Assembly (NCBI RefSeq): GCF_016405905.1
Contig: NZ_JAEFCB010000007.1
Span: forward strand, 225,588-289,587
DNA from: Variovorax sp. IB41
GTDB taxonomy: Bacteria; Pseudomonadota; Gammaproteobacteria; Burkholderiales; Burkholderiaceae_C
Length of the DNA: 64,000 nt
Direction: 5' to 3'
This document shows, one piece after another, positions 1 to 9,406 of the stretch. Under the pieces are notes generated by a model that did not search any database, was not told the DNA's origin, and saw nothing but the letters and a program-made list of their open reading frames with translations. The translations under genes were made by a program, and so were the position numbers. The number at the start of each line of letters is the position of its first letter. Positions within the stretch are counted from its first letter, which is position 1.

Positions 1-774
1 CGCATCGGCGGCAAGCTCTCCAGCGGCATCGCGCTGGGCCACGAAACCGGCTTCGACTCGGGCAGCACGCTCGACTACGTCTACCGCAACCACCCCGAAG
101 GCAAGGGGCCGCTGGGCCGCAGCATCGACAACACGTACCTCAACTCGATCGGCTGGCGCGGCATCCGGCAACGCAAGATCCACGTCGAGGAGTTGCTGCG
201 CATCGCGATGGAGCGCCTGGCCGAGATGCACCGCGAGGTGCGGGTGATGGACATCGCCGCCGGCCACGGCCGCTACGTGCTCGACGCGGTGCTCGCGAGC
301 CCGGTCAAGGCCAGCTCGATCCTGCTGCGCGACTACAGCGACATCAACGTGCGCGACGGCCGCGCGCTCATCGCCGAGAAGGGGCTGCAGGACACTGCGC
401 AGTTCGTGCAGGCCGATGCCTTCGACCGCATCAGCCTCGCGACCGTGACGCCGCGGCCCACGCTCGCGGTGGTGTCGGGCCTGTACGAACTCTTCCCCGA
501 CAACGAGATGGTGCAGCGCTCGCTCGCGGGCGTGGGCGACGCGGTGGAAGACCGCGGCTACCTTGTCTACACCGGGCAGCCGTGGCATCCGCAGTTGGAG
601 ATGATCGCCCGCGCGCTCACCAGCCACCGGCAAGGCGAAGCCTGGGTCATGCGCCGCCGCACGCAGGTCGAGATGGACCAGTTGGTGGAAGAAGCGGGCT
701 TCCGCAAGATCGACCAGCGGGTCGATGAGTGGGGGATCTTCACGGTGTCGTTGGCGGTGCGCACCGGGCGATGA
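1..774 (+). CDS. Alpha/beta hydrolase-methyltransferase fusion, C-terminal part
   Basis: The reading frame is open from base 1 to the stop at 772-774, so this is the last 257 residues of a longer protein. The visible part carries a class I S-adenosylmethionine-binding motif (DIAAGHGRY, about residues 78-86 of the visible piece), followed by a Rossmann-like alternation of acidic strand ends. The segment before the methyltransferase resembles the end of a hydrolase domain. Family knowledge: betaproteobacteria carry bifunctional alpha/beta hydrolase-class I methyltransferases beside lipid genes. Its stop overlaps the next start (ATGA), which puts it at the head of the visible lipid operon. Substrate unknown; the hydrolase half lies outside the window and is inferred. 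Confidence 0.75.
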   Translation, partial: RIGGKLSSGIALGHETGFDSGSTLDYVYRNHPEGKGPLGRSIDNTYLNSIGWRGIRQRKIHVEELLRIAMERLAEMHREVRVMDIAAGHGRYVLDAVLASPVKASSILLRDYSDINVRDGRALIAEKGLQDTAQFVQADAFDRISLATVTPRPTLAVVSGLYELFPDNEMVQRSLAGVGDAVEDRGYLVYTGQPWHPQLEMIARALTSHRQGEAWVMRRRTQVEMDQLVEEAGFRKIDQRVDEWGIFTVSLAVRTGR

Positions 775-2117
775 AAGCCTGGTTCGCGCAACGGCCCTGG
801 AAGCGCGCCGCCGCATGGCTCGTGTTTCTGGGACCGCTGTTCTACGCGACCTACGGCTTCGCCAACTGGTGGGCCACCACGCGCGCGAACGTGCCGTCGA
901 TGGCCTTCGACTGGGAGCGGCAGATCCCGTTCTGGCCGTGGACGATCTTTCCGTACTGGACGATCAACGTCTTCTACGCGCTGTCGCTGTTCCTCGCGCG
1001 CAGCAAGCACACGCTGGACCGGCATGCGCTGCGGCTGGTCACCGCGACGCTGGTCGCCTGCACCTGCTTCATCGCCTGGCCGCTGCACTTCAGCTTCGGG
1101 CAGCCTCCGGTCGATGGCGCGCCGGCGTTTCTCTTCAACGCGCTGCGCGGCTTCGACCAGCCGTTCAACCAGGCGCCCTCGTTGCACATCGCGCTGGCCG
1201 TGATCCTGTGGGACTGGTACCGGCAATTCATCCGTCCGCTGTGGGCGCGGCTGGTGCTGCATGTGTGGGCGTTCGCGATCTGCGCCTCGGTGCTCACGAC
1301 CTGGCAGCACCACTTCATCGACATCCCGACCGGCGCGCTGCTCGGGGTGCTGTGCGTGTGGCTCTGGCCGCTGCAGCGGGTGGTGTCGATGCGGCGCGCC
1401 TGGCAGGTCACGCACGATGCGCAGCGGTGGAAGCTCGCGGCGTTCTATGCGGTGGGTGCGGCGCTGTTTCTTGCCGTTGCCTTGTACGGCGGCGGCGTGT
1501 GGCTGTGGCTCGCATGGCCGGCGGCATCGCTCGCCTTCGTGGCGCTCAACTACATCGGCCTCGGCGCGCGCGGCTTCCAGATGGACGCACGCGGGCGCAT
1601 GGGCTGGGCGGCGCGCTGGCTGTTCGCGCCCTACCGCCTGGGCGCCGCGGTCAACGCCTGGCTCTGGACGCGCAAGCTGCCCGCCTCGGTCGAGGTGGTG
1701 CCCGGCTTGCGGCTCGGCCGGCGGCCCACGCACGCCGAATGGCTCGCCGCCGGCAAGCCGCGCCTCGTGAGCCTGTGCGCCGAACTGCAGATGCCGGCCG
1801 GCGTGCCGCATGCGCGGTGCGTGCCCTTGCTCGACCTGACGGTGCCGCCGACGGTGCGGCTGCAACGCGCGGCCGCGGTCATCGAAGGCCAGCGCCGCAA
1901 CGCGGAGGGCGCGCCGGTGTGGGTCTGCTGCGCGCTCGGCTTTTCGCGCAGCGCCGCGGCGGTGATCGCCTGGCTGGGCCGCTACGGTTCGGCCGGCGGA
2001 ATGGCGCAGGCCGAGGACGCGGTGCGCCGTGCGCGGCCGCAGATCGTGCTGCGCCCCGCGTGGCTGAGTTCGCTCGCGCCGCTCCATCCCGCACGAGAGG
2101 TGCCACCCCATGACTGA
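771..2117 (+). CDS. PAP2 / dual-specificity phosphatase fusion membrane protein
   Basis: A 448-residue protein; the ATG at 771 overlaps the upstream stop. The N-terminal half has several hydrophobic membrane spans and PAP2 phosphatase features: PSLH (about residue 140) and a later QHHFIDIPTG segment supplying the second histidine-aspartate pair. The C-terminal third is soluble and ends in a protein-tyrosine/dual-specificity phosphatase signature, C-x5-R, in CALGFSRSA. Two unrelated phosphatase folds are thus fused. With the acyltransferase and CdsA downstream it probably dephosphorylates a lipid phosphate such as phosphatidate or phosphatidylglycerophosphate at the inner membrane; the second idea rests on the PTPMT1-type phosphatases, which are dual-specificity enzymes. 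The exact substrate is inference. Confidence 0.82.
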   Translation: MKAWFAQRPWKRAAAWLVFLGPLFYATYGFANWWATTRANVPSMAFDWERQIPFWPWTIFPYWTINVFYALSLFLARSKHTLDRHALRLVTATLVACTCFIAWPLHFSFGQPPVDGAPAFLFNALRGFDQPFNQAPSLHIALAVILWDWYRQFIRPLWARLVLHVWAFAICASVLTTWQHHFIDIPTGALLGVLCVWLWPLQRVVSMRRAWQVTHDAQRWKLAAFYAVGAALFLAVALYGGGVWLWLAWPAASLAFVALNYIGLGARGFQMDARGRMGWAARWLFAPYRLGAAVNAWLWTRKLPASVEVVPGLRLGRRPTHAEWLAAGKPRLVSLCAELQMPAGVPHARCVPLLDLTVPPTVRLQRAAAVIEGQRRNAEGAPVWVCCALGFSRSAAAVIAWLGRYGSAGGMAQAEDAVRRARPQIVLRPAWLSSLAPLHPAREVPPHD

Positions 2118-2550
2118 CAACGACCGCGCCACCTGCGCCGCGCTCGCCGGCCTGCTGCGCGCCTTCACGGTGCTGGCGATCTGGGGCTTTGCGCTCACGT
2201 GCATCGCGGCGTTGGTGCTCGCGCTCACGCTGCGCTCGCTCCCGACCACGCCCACCATGGGCTTTGGCGCGGTCGTGATCCTCGGCGTGCTCGAACGTTA
2301 TTTCGCCTTCCGGCTGCGGCTGGACCAGACGCTCTTCGGCGACCTCGCGCGCGGCACCATCGCCTCGCTGGACGCGCTCGACCGCGCGCTCGAGCGGCTG
2401 GGCCTTCGCAACGCGCCGTCGTCCCCCACAACGCGGCCGCTCGACGACCGCGTGCAGGGCACCCGCCAGCTCATGCAGCGCCACGCCATCGTGGTCGCCT
2501 GCCAGAGCGCCATGTTCCTTCTTGCCTTGATGACACAGGATTTCTCTTGA
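2110..2550 (+). CDS. Small membrane protein of the lipid operon, unknown function
   Basis: A 146-residue protein I do not recognise. Hydrophobic segments near residues 10-40 and 48-65 and one at the C-terminus (about 125-142) predict two to three membrane spans, with a cytoplasmic-looking charged stretch between them. Its ATG lies inside the last codons of the PAP2-phosphatase gene (8-base overlap), and its stop overlaps the TTG start of the acyltransferase. Such tight coupling on both sides argues that it is real and works with its neighbours, perhaps as an accessory subunit. No catalytic motif is visible. Confidence 0.75.
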   Translation: MTDNDRATCAALAGLLRAFTVLAIWGFALTCIAALVLALTLRSLPTTPTMGFGAVVILGVLERYFAFRLRLDQTLFGDLARGTIASLDALDRALERLGLRNAPSSPTTRPLDDRVQGTRQLMQRHAIVVACQSAMFLLALMTQDFS

Positions 2551-3272
2551 CCGACGAAAACGAGAACAACAAGAACGACAAGCCCAACGACAGGCCGGAA
2601 AGCACGGTGTTGCGCCGCGGGCTCGCCATCGTCGCGGGCAAGCTGATCATCGGCGCGGCGGGGCTCCTGACTGGCGTGCGCGCCATCTGGAGCGGCACCA
2701 CGCCCAAGGCCGAGCAGACGCTCTACTTCGCCAACCACACGAGCCACGGCGACTTCGTGCTGCTGTGGGCGACGCTGCCGCCCGACCTGCGCGCCCTCAC
2801 CCGGCCGGTGGCGGGACAGGACTACTGGATGGCCTCGAAGGTGCGCCAGTTCATCGGCGCGGACGTGTTCAACGCGCTCATGATCCGCCGCGACGGCTCG
2901 GGCCAGGGCGACAACCCGGTCGAGCAGATGAAGGAGGCGCTGGAAGGCGGCGACTCGCTCATCATGTTTCCCGAAGGCACGCGCAACACCGGCGACGAGA
3001 TCCTGCTGCCGCTCAAGAGCGGCCTCTTTCACCTGGCGCGCGCCTGCCCCAGCGTGCGGCTGGTGCCGGTGTGGATCGAGAACCTGAAGCGCGTGCTGCC
3101 CAAGGGCACGCTGGTGCCGATTCCGCTGGCCTGCACGGTGCGCTTCGGCACGCCGATCGTGCTGGCCGAAGGCGAGGACAAGAACACCTTCATCGCCCGC
3201 GCGCGCGCCGCCATGCTCGATTTGCGCCCCGAATACGACCGAAACGACAAGGCCGAGGGCGCCGCATCATGA
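2547..3272 (+). CDS. Lysophospholipid acyltransferase (PlsC-like)
   Basis: A 241-residue acyltransferase that would add a fatty acyl chain to a lysophosphatidate-type acceptor at the inner membrane. The H-x4-D catalytic motif is in NHTSHGDF (about residues 57-64) and the substrate-binding FPEGTR motif follows near residue 141. The chosen start is a TTG that overlaps the preceding stop as TTGA, with AGGA at 2537-2540 placed for it; the frame stays open further upstream, but that stretch would overlap the preceding gene. The stop overlaps the start of the CDP-diacylglycerol synthase gene. Together these two enzymes could make phosphatidate and then CDP-diacylglycerol. Confidence 0.88.
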   Translation: MTDENENNKNDKPNDRPESTVLRRGLAIVAGKLIIGAAGLLTGVRAIWSGTTPKAEQTLYFANHTSHGDFVLLWATLPPDLRALTRPVAGQDYWMASKVRQFIGADVFNALMIRRDGSGQGDNPVEQMKEALEGGDSLIMFPEGTRNTGDEILLPLKSGLFHLARACPSVRLVPVWIENLKRVLPKGTLVPIPLACTVRFGTPIVLAEGEDKNTFIARARAAMLDLRPEYDRNDKAEGAAS

Positions 3273-4225
3273 TCGAACTGTCTCCTTTCGCGTGGACCAC
3301 GTTCAAGCTCTTCGGCGGCGTCTTCGGCGTGCTGTTGCTGGCCTCGGCCATCGGCGCGCTGCTCAAGTGGCGCGTGGCGCACGGCCAGCCGCATTCGGTG
3401 ATCGACAACCTCAACTCGCGCGTGAACGCGTGGTGGGTGATGGTGGCGGTGATCGGCCTGGCCTTCGCCTTCGGCAAGGGCGGCGTGATCGTGCTGTTCT
3501 ACCTGATCTCGTTCTATGCGCTGCGCGAGTTCATCAGCCTCGCGTACACGCGGCGCGGCGACCATGCGGCGATCGCGCTCGCGTTCTTCATCGCGCTGCC
3601 GGGGCAGTACTTTTTGATCTGGATCGAGTGGTACGGGCTCTATTCGATCTTCATCCCGGTCTACGCCTTCCTCATCCTGCCGATCCTCGCGGCGGTGGGC
3701 GGCGACACGCAGCGCTTCCTGGAGCGCACATCGAAGATCCAGTGGGGCCTGATGGTGTGCGTGTTCTGCATCAGCCACGTGCCCGCGCTGCTCACGCTGC
3801 AGATCCCGGGCTTCGAGGGCCGCAACCTGCTCCTGATCGCGTTCCTGGTGATCGTGGTGCAGGGCAGCGACGTGCTGCAGTACGTGTGGGGCAAGCTCTT
3901 CGGCAAGCGCAAGGTGGCGCCCGAACTCTCGCCCTCCAAGACCTGGGAAGGCCTCATCGGCGGCGTGGCCAGCGCCACCGCGCTGGGCGCGGCGCTCTAC
4001 TGGGCCACGCCTTTCAATCCGTGGCAGGCGGCGCTGATGGCTTTCATGATCTGCTTCATGGGCTTCTTCGGCGGCTTGGTGATGTCGGCCATCAAGCGCG
4101 ACCGCGGCGTGAAGGACTGGGGCTCGATGATCGAAGGCCATGGCGGCATGCTCGACCGGCTGGACTCGGTGATCTTCGCGGCGCCGATCTACTTCCACGC
4201 ACTGCGCTACTGGTGGGTGCCGTGA
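3269..4225 (+). CDS. cdsA: Phosphatidate cytidylyltransferase (CDP-diacylglycerol synthase)
   Basis: A 318-residue polytopic membrane enzyme that converts phosphatidate and CTP to CDP-diacylglycerol. The C-terminal family signature is clear: SAIKRDRGVKDWG followed by GHGGMLDRLDS, matching the conserved S-x-x-K-R ... K-D ... H-G-G-x-x-D-R-x-D pattern. About eight hydrophobic segments precede it. The ATG at 3269 overlaps the acyltransferase stop. A housekeeping CdsA is probably encoded elsewhere, so this copy may be dedicated to the lipid pathway of this operon; that is inference. The gene symbol is by family. Confidence 0.88.
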   Translation: MIELSPFAWTTFKLFGGVFGVLLLASAIGALLKWRVAHGQPHSVIDNLNSRVNAWWVMVAVIGLAFAFGKGGVIVLFYLISFYALREFISLAYTRRGDHAAIALAFFIALPGQYFLIWIEWYGLYSIFIPVYAFLILPILAAVGGDTQRFLERTSKIQWGLMVCVFCISHVPALLTLQIPGFEGRNLLLIAFLVIVVQGSDVLQYVWGKLFGKRKVAPELSPSKTWEGLIGGVASATALGAALYWATPFNPWQAALMAFMICFMGFFGGLVMSAIKRDRGVKDWGSMIEGHGGMLDRLDSVIFAAPIYFHALRYWWVP

Positions 4226-4854
4226 GCACCGCAGCAGTCAAAACCCCGAAGACTGCTGCGAAGGCGGAGCGCATCGTCGACGACGCGCCCGTCGAATTCG
4301 CCAACGCCGCGGCGCTCGTGCGCTGGTACAAGCGCCACCACGGCACGCACGCCGGCGTGTGGCTGCGCATCGCGAAGAAGGCCAGCGGCATCGCCTCCAT
4401 CGACCACCCCGAGGCATTGGAAATCGCGCTGTGCTTCGGCTGGATCGACGGGCAGCGCAAGAGCGACACGGACGACGGCGAACGGTATTTTCTGCAGCGC
4501 TTCACGCCGCGCACCGCGCGCAGCACCTGGTCGAAGATCAACCGTGACAAGGCGCTGAAACTGATCGACGAAGAACGCATGCAGCCGGGCGGGCTGGCCG
4601 AAGTGGAGCGGGCGAAGGCCGACGGCCGCTGGGATGCGGCCTACGACGGCGCGAGCGTGGCGACCGTGCCGCCCGACCTGCAGGCCGCGCTCGATGCGAA
4701 CAAGAAGGCCGCGAAGTTCTTCGCCACGCTGGATGCGCGCAATCGCTATGCGGTGCTGTTTCGCACGCAGGGAGCGAAGAAGGCCGAGACGCGGGCCCGG
4801 CGCATCGCGAAGTTCGTGGAGATGCTCGCCAAGGGCGAGAAGATCCACCCCTGA
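4222..4854 (+). CDS. YdeI/OmpD-associated family protein
   Basis: A 210-residue soluble protein starting at a GTG that overlaps the cdsA stop (GTGA). It has the features of the YdeI-like family: a WYKRHH...GVWLRIAKK stretch near residues 33-55, then CFGWIDGQRK and FTPRT...WSKIN, and a Lys/Arg-rich C-terminus. The biochemical role of the family is poorly defined; it is often labelled bacteriocin-protection or OmpD-associated. It is last in the coupled operon and need not share in lipid synthesis. Confidence 0.8.
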   Translation: MSTAAVKTPKTAAKAERIVDDAPVEFANAAALVRWYKRHHGTHAGVWLRIAKKASGIASIDHPEALEIALCFGWIDGQRKSDTDDGERYFLQRFTPRTARSTWSKINRDKALKLIDEERMQPGGLAEVERAKADGRWDAAYDGASVATVPPDLQAALDANKKAAKFFATLDARNRYAVLFRTQGAKKAETRARRIAKFVEMLAKGEKIHP

Positions 4855-4860
4855 GGCGTA

Positions 4861-5748
4861 CTAGTCTTCGTCCATCACCCGTGAGCGACCGAACCAGAAA
4901 CCCACGATCAGGCCCACCGTGCCAAAGCCGACGGCGCCCCAGAGGCTCAGGAAATTGAAGACGTTGTAGCGGCCCGGCTGCTGCGCCAGCGCGCTCACGA
5001 GTTCAGGCTCGACCAGTCCGCCCAGGCCGCGTGCGGCGGCGAAATCGAAACCCGCATCGCCCAGGAAATTGAGCGTCACCAGCATCGGCAGCACCGTCAG
5101 GAACGGGAACCACGCACCGCGCACCTTGCGCCAGTTCATGAAGTAGGCGGCTGCCAGCAGCACGGCGCCCACCCCGATCAATCCGAGCACGACGGGCCGC
5201 CGGGCCAGCGGCAGCAGCCAGGGCCAGACCCACTGCAGTGGACAGAGCGGCCACTCCGCCCGCGGCGCGATGCCGCCCGGCCGCGCGAAGGCCTGCCACC
5301 CCAGCGCGAGCGTGGCGCGGCCCACCAGCGCGGACGCACAGCCCACGGCCGCAACGCCCAGGCAGCCGATGCGCAGCAGAGACGAACGAGGCTCGGGGAC
5401 GACATGCGGCGGCATGACGGTCCGCGTGTAGCTGCCCCGGCTCCAGCGCTTCGTCACCACGACGGGCTGCGGCTGGGGCGGTGTCAGTTCGCCGCGGACC
5501 AGCCAGTCGGTCGCAAGGATCGCCAGTGCGAACGCCATCGCGGCGGTGAGCCATGCGCAGGCGCCCGGCATGTCGATGAAGCCGACCGGCGTCATCAACG
5601 GCAGGTTGCCGTAGACGATGCCCGCGCATCCGTAGGCCAGGAGAATCGGCACGCAACCGATCAGGGCTACGCGCAAGAGCAGCAAGTCGCTGTGGACCGA
5701 TTCGTGGCGCAGCGCCTCGACGCGCGACCAGGCCCCGCGCAGGTTCAC
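4861..5748 (-). CDS. Hypothetical integral membrane protein
   Basis: A 295-residue protein without a family I recognise. Hydrophobic segments near residues 24-45, 62-80, 125-145, 185-205, 215-232 and 262-285 suggest five or six membrane spans. The region around residues 90-120 is basic and proline-rich. Its start overlaps the ruvA stop (ATGA at 5745-5748), so it is probably co-transcribed and translationally coupled with ruvA. Function unknown. Confidence 0.7.
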   Translation of the reverse strand: MNLRGAWSRVEALRHESVHSDLLLLRVALIGCVPILLAYGCAGIVYGNLPLMTPVGFIDMPGACAWLTAAMAFALAILATDWLVRGELTPPQPQPVVVTKRWSRGSYTRTVMPPHVVPEPRSSLLRIGCLGVAAVGCASALVGRATLALGWQAFARPGGIAPRAEWPLCPLQWVWPWLLPLARRPVVLGLIGVGAVLLAAAYFMNWRKVRGAWFPFLTVLPMLVTLNFLGDAGFDFAAARGLGGLVEPELVSALAQQPGRYNVFNFLSLWGAVGFGTVGLIVGFWFGRSRVMDED

Positions 5749-6317
5749 TTGGCCAGGGCCTTCAGCGCCAGCTTGATGCCATCGCTCACCGTCGCATCCT
5801 TGGGCAGCGCCTTCAGGGCCAGCGCCGCTTCCTTGTCGCTGTAGCCCAGCGCAATCAGCGCCTGCAGGATGTCAGCCTGCGCATCGGAGGCCGCGTGCGC
5901 GGGCAGGCCGATGTCGGCGCCCAGCTTGCCCTTGAGCTCCAGCAGCAGCCGCTCGGCGGTCTTCTTGCCGATGCCCGGGATCTTCACGAGCCGGCCCAGC
6001 TCCTGCGTGGTGATCGCCTGCGACAGCTCGCCCACGCTCATGCCCGAGAGCAGCCCGAGCGCGGTGCGCGGGCCCACGCCGGTGATCTTGATGAGCTGGC
6101 GGAAAGCCGCGCGCTCCTCGGCGGTGCCGAAACCGTAGAGAATCTGCGCGTCCTCGCGCACCACGAAATGCGTGAGCAGCGAAACGCGCTCTCCGGTGCC
6201 GGGCAGGTTGTAGAACGTGCTCATCGGCACATCGACCTCGTAACCGACGCCGTTGCAGTCCACCACCACCTGCGGTGGATTGCGCTCGGCCAGGATGCCG
6301 GTGAGTTTGCCTATCAT
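5745..6317 (-). CDS. ruvA: Holliday junction branch migration protein RuvA
   Basis: A 190-residue RuvA, the tetrameric DNA-binding subunit that seats the RuvB motor on Holliday junctions during recombination repair. The N-terminal OB fold begins [11 protein letters not shown]; two helix-hairpin-helix motifs follow ([13 protein letters not shown] and [15 protein letters not shown]), then a flexible linker and the C-terminal RuvB-binding domain with [12 protein letters not shown]. Length fits the family. ruvB is not adjacent; the next gene downstream is a membrane protein. Confidence 0.96.
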   Translation of the reverse strand: MIGKLTGILAERNPPQVVVDCNGVGYEVDVPMSTFYNLPGTGERVSLLTHFVVREDAQILYGFGTAEERAAFRQLIKITGVGPRTALGLLSGMSVGELSQAITTQELGRLVKIPGIGKKTAERLLLELKGKLGADIGLPAHAASDAQADILQALIALGYSDKEAALALKALPKDATVSDGIKLALKALAK

Positions 6318-6320
6318 TGG

Positions 6321-6412
6321 CCCACCCCCGTTGCTTGCTCACTTCGTGTAGCCGCCTCCCCCCTCAAGGGGGCAACACCGGCGGCCCGGCAAAGCCGGTT
6401 CCGCGGTGTTCC
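6321..6412. repeat. Intergenic palindromic repeat-like element
   Basis: The ruvA/phoH gap holds two nested palindromes. One is CCCCCTC AAGGGGG-like around 6357-6371. The other, at about 6375-6411, has outer arms AACACCG/CGGTGTT around an inner CCGGC/GCCGG hairpin. The layout resembles a dispersed intergenic repeat that I recall from Comamonadaceae genomes. Only one copy occurs in this window, so repetition is not shown here. Confidence 0.5.
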
Positions 6413-6486
6413 CCGCTTTGGATTGCGTTTTTTCGAGCATGGCTGGTCTTGCATAGGGCTGCCAAATAGATGGAAATGGATACCGC

Positions 6487-7428
6487 GTGATTCTGCGACA
6501 CACCTTTACCCCACCGAACAACTCGCGCCTCGGACACCTGTGCGGACCGCTCGATGCGCACCTGCGCCGCATCGAGGAAGCCCTGGGCGTGAAGATCGCG
6601 CACCGCCACGAGCAGTTCAAGGTCGACGGCCCCAAGGCCTCGGCGCAGCGCGCGATGGACGTGCTGCAGGCGCTGTACGAAATCGCCCAGCGCCCGATCG
6701 ATCCGGCCGTGGTGCAGCTCACGCTGGCCGGCGACGGCTCGATGAGCGACGAGGACGCGGCCATGCTCGTCACCCGCCGCGCCGACCTGCGCGCGCGCAC
6801 GCCGACGCAGGCGCTGTACCTGGACAACATCGCCAAGCACGACATCACCTTCGGCATCGGCCCGGCCGGCACCGGCAAGACGTACCTGGCGGTGGCCTGC
6901 GCGGTCGATGCGCTGGAGCGCGCGGCGGTGCAGCGCATCGTGCTCACGCGCCCGGCCGTGGAGGCGGGCGAGCGGCTCGGCTTCTTGCCGGGCGACCTGA
7001 CGCAGAAGGTCGATCCGTACCTGCGGCCGCTGTACGACGCGCTCTACGACCTCATGGGCTACGAGAAGGTGCAGAAGGCCTTCGAGCGCAATGCGCTGGA
7101 GATCGCGCCGCTGGCCTTCATGCGCGGGCGCACGCTGAACAACGCGTTCGTGATCCTGGACGAGGCGCAGAACACCTCGGTCGAGCAGATGAAGATGTTC
7201 CTCACGCGCATCGGCTTCGGCGCGAAGGCGGTGGTGACGGGCGACGTGAGCCAGATCGACCTGCCCAAGCAGCAGTTGAGCGGGCTGATCGACGCCGAGC
7301 GCGTGCTCCGGCGCGTGAGCGGCATCGCGATCACGCACTTCACGAGCGCCGACGTGGTGCGGCATCCGCTGGTGGCCAAGATCGTCGATGCCTACGACGG
7401 GCAACGCAAGCGCACCGGCACGCATTGA
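6487..7428 (+). CDS. PhoH family ATPase (PhoH-like, YbeZ type)
   Basis: A 313-residue PhoH-like protein. An N-terminal KH-like region is followed by the P-loop [11 protein letters not shown] (about residues 120-130), the PhoH segment [15 protein letters not shown] and the Walker B-type VILDEAQN. In the YbeZ family this ATPase partners YbeY in rRNA processing and ribosome quality control, and ybeY follows directly. The start is a GTG at 6487, chosen because the family begins with this N-terminus and no in-frame ATG precedes it. The upstream ribosome-binding site is weak. Confidence 0.92.
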   Translation: MILRHTFTPPNNSRLGHLCGPLDAHLRRIEEALGVKIAHRHEQFKVDGPKASAQRAMDVLQALYEIAQRPIDPAVVQLTLAGDGSMSDEDAAMLVTRRADLRARTPTQALYLDNIAKHDITFGIGPAGTGKTYLAVACAVDALERAAVQRIVLTRPAVEAGERLGFLPGDLTQKVDPYLRPLYDALYDLMGYEKVQKAFERNALEIAPLAFMRGRTLNNAFVILDEAQNTSVEQMKMFLTRIGFGAKAVVTGDVSQIDLPKQQLSGLIDAERVLRRVSGIAITHFTSADVVRHPLVAKIVDAYDGQRKRTGTH

Positions 7429-7429
7429 G

Positions 7430-7888
7430 ATGGCGCTGCCGGCACTTGCTCTTTCACTGCAGTTCGGGCGCTTCAAGGGCGTCGAGCGTCATCGCGTCGC
7501 GCTGCCGCGCCACCGCGTCGCGCGCTGCATCCGCCATGCGCTGGACATCGACGGCGAGATCACGGTGCGCATCGTCGATGCCGACGAAGGACAGCGCCTG
7601 AACCGCGAATTCCGCGGCAAGGACTACGCGACCAACGTGCTGACCTTCGACTATGCGCAAAGCCCGGTCGCCATGGCCGACCTGGTGCTGTGCGCGCCGG
7701 TGGTCGCGCGCGAGGCCAAGGAGCAGCGCAAGACGCTGGCCGCGCACTACGCGCACCTGCTGGTGCACGGCACGCTGCACGCGCAAGGCTGGGACCACGA
7801 GACCAGCGAGGCCGACGCCGACGAGATGGAGGCGTACGAGATCCAGATCCTCGCGGAGCTGGGCATCCGCGATCCGTACGGCAAGTAG
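7430..7888 (+). CDS. ybeY: Endoribonuclease YbeY (rRNA maturation factor)
   Basis: A 152-residue zinc-dependent endoribonuclease involved in 16S rRNA 3' maturation and 70S quality control. The metal-binding H-x3-H-x5-H motif is [11 protein letters not shown] (H113, H117, H123). I chose the ATG at 7430, just after the phoH stop; an upstream ATG at 7388 would lie within phoH. In many relatives corC follows; here the next gene is convergent dtd. Confidence 0.95.
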   Translation: MALPALALSLQFGRFKGVERHRVALPRHRVARCIRHALDIDGEITVRIVDADEGQRLNREFRGKDYATNVLTFDYAQSPVAMADLVLCAPVVAREAKEQRKTLAAHYAHLLVHGTLHAQGWDHETSEADADEMEAYEIQILAELGIRDPYGK

Positions 7889-7895
7889 CAAGTCG

Positions 7896-8335
<440 letters not shown>

Positions 8336-8339
<4 letters not shown>

Positions 8340-9256
8340 GGGTGTGCTGGTTCTTCCACGGTCCGGGTGGCGCGCGCTTCCATGGTGAGCGGCAGCAGCT
8401 GGATGGTGACGCGCAGGCCGGGCACTGCGTCCATCAGGGCCTGCTCAAGCTGGTCGCGCATGGCGGCGGCGTGCTGCAAGGTCCAATCGCCGGGCACGTG
8501 CATGTGCAGGTCGGCAAAGCGGCGTTGGCCGGCGCCGCGCGTCACCATGTCGTCGAAGCGCAGGCGGCTGCCCTCGGGCTGGCGCGCCGCGAAGGCATCG
8601 AGCGTGGCGCGCACGGTGGCCAGGGTTTCGGCGTCCAGGGCTTCGTCCATCAGGCCCTGCGACGAGCGCCACACCAGCTTGACGCCCTCGCGCACGATGT
8701 TGAGCGCCACGCCGATGGCCAGGAGCGGATCGAGCCAGAGCCAGCCGCTGAAATGCACGCCGACGATGCCGATTACCACGGCGGCGGAGGTCCAGACGTC
8801 GGTCATCAGGTGGCGGCCGTCGGCCTCCAGCGCGATGGAGCGGTGGGTGCGCGCGGCGCGGAACAGCATCACCGCCAGCGCTGCATTGAAGCCCGAGCTG
8901 AGCACCGACAGCGCCAGACCCCAGCCCAGTTGCTCGAGCGGCTGGGGCGACAGCAGCCGCTGCACCGACACCCAAAGGATCGCCACCGCTGCGCCGACGA
9001 TCAGGATGCCTTCGAAGCCGGAGGAGAAGTATTCGGCCTTGTGGTGGCCGTAGGGATGGTCCTCATCGGCCGGCCGCTCGGCGATCGTCACCATTGCCAA
9101 GGCGAACATGGCGCTGGCAAGATTGACGAACGACTCCATCGCATCGGAGATCAGGCCCATCGAATTGGTCATGTAGCCCGCCAGCCCCTTGAGCACGATG
9201 GTGACCAGAGCCACGGCCACGGAGACGCGGAGCAGAGTTTTGGGAGTGAGCGTCAT
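8336..9256 (-). CDS. Cation diffusion facilitator family transporter
   Basis: A 306-residue CDF protein that would exchange divalent metal (Zn, Fe, Mn or Co) for protons at the inner membrane. Six membrane spans are followed by a cytoplasmic domain. Metal-site residues include SDAMESFVN near residue 34-42, the [12 protein letters not shown] segment and HLMTDVWTS later. The C-terminal domain includes [14 protein letters not shown]. The start at 9256 (MTLTPKTL) is preferred to 9304, because the extra 16 residues look non-coding. The ion cannot be assigned from sequence. Confidence 0.92.
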
Positions 9257-9406
9257 GGGCAATCGGAACGCAGATTCGGCAAAAGACGACGCAAAAAGCG
9301 GCAAAAGGACGCAAGATGACGCTGAATTATCAGCGCAGTGTCCACATGTAACGCCTTCGGCCTAATATTTGTGACCAATTGCGAAACATTCTTCGCAGAG
9401 AGTCGG

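Noticed and set aside
567..2258. Minus-strand frame of 563 residues opposite the PAP2-phosphatase gene
   Set aside because: Shadow of the plus-strand genes; no recognisable domain, and its composition is typical of antisense GC-rich DNA.
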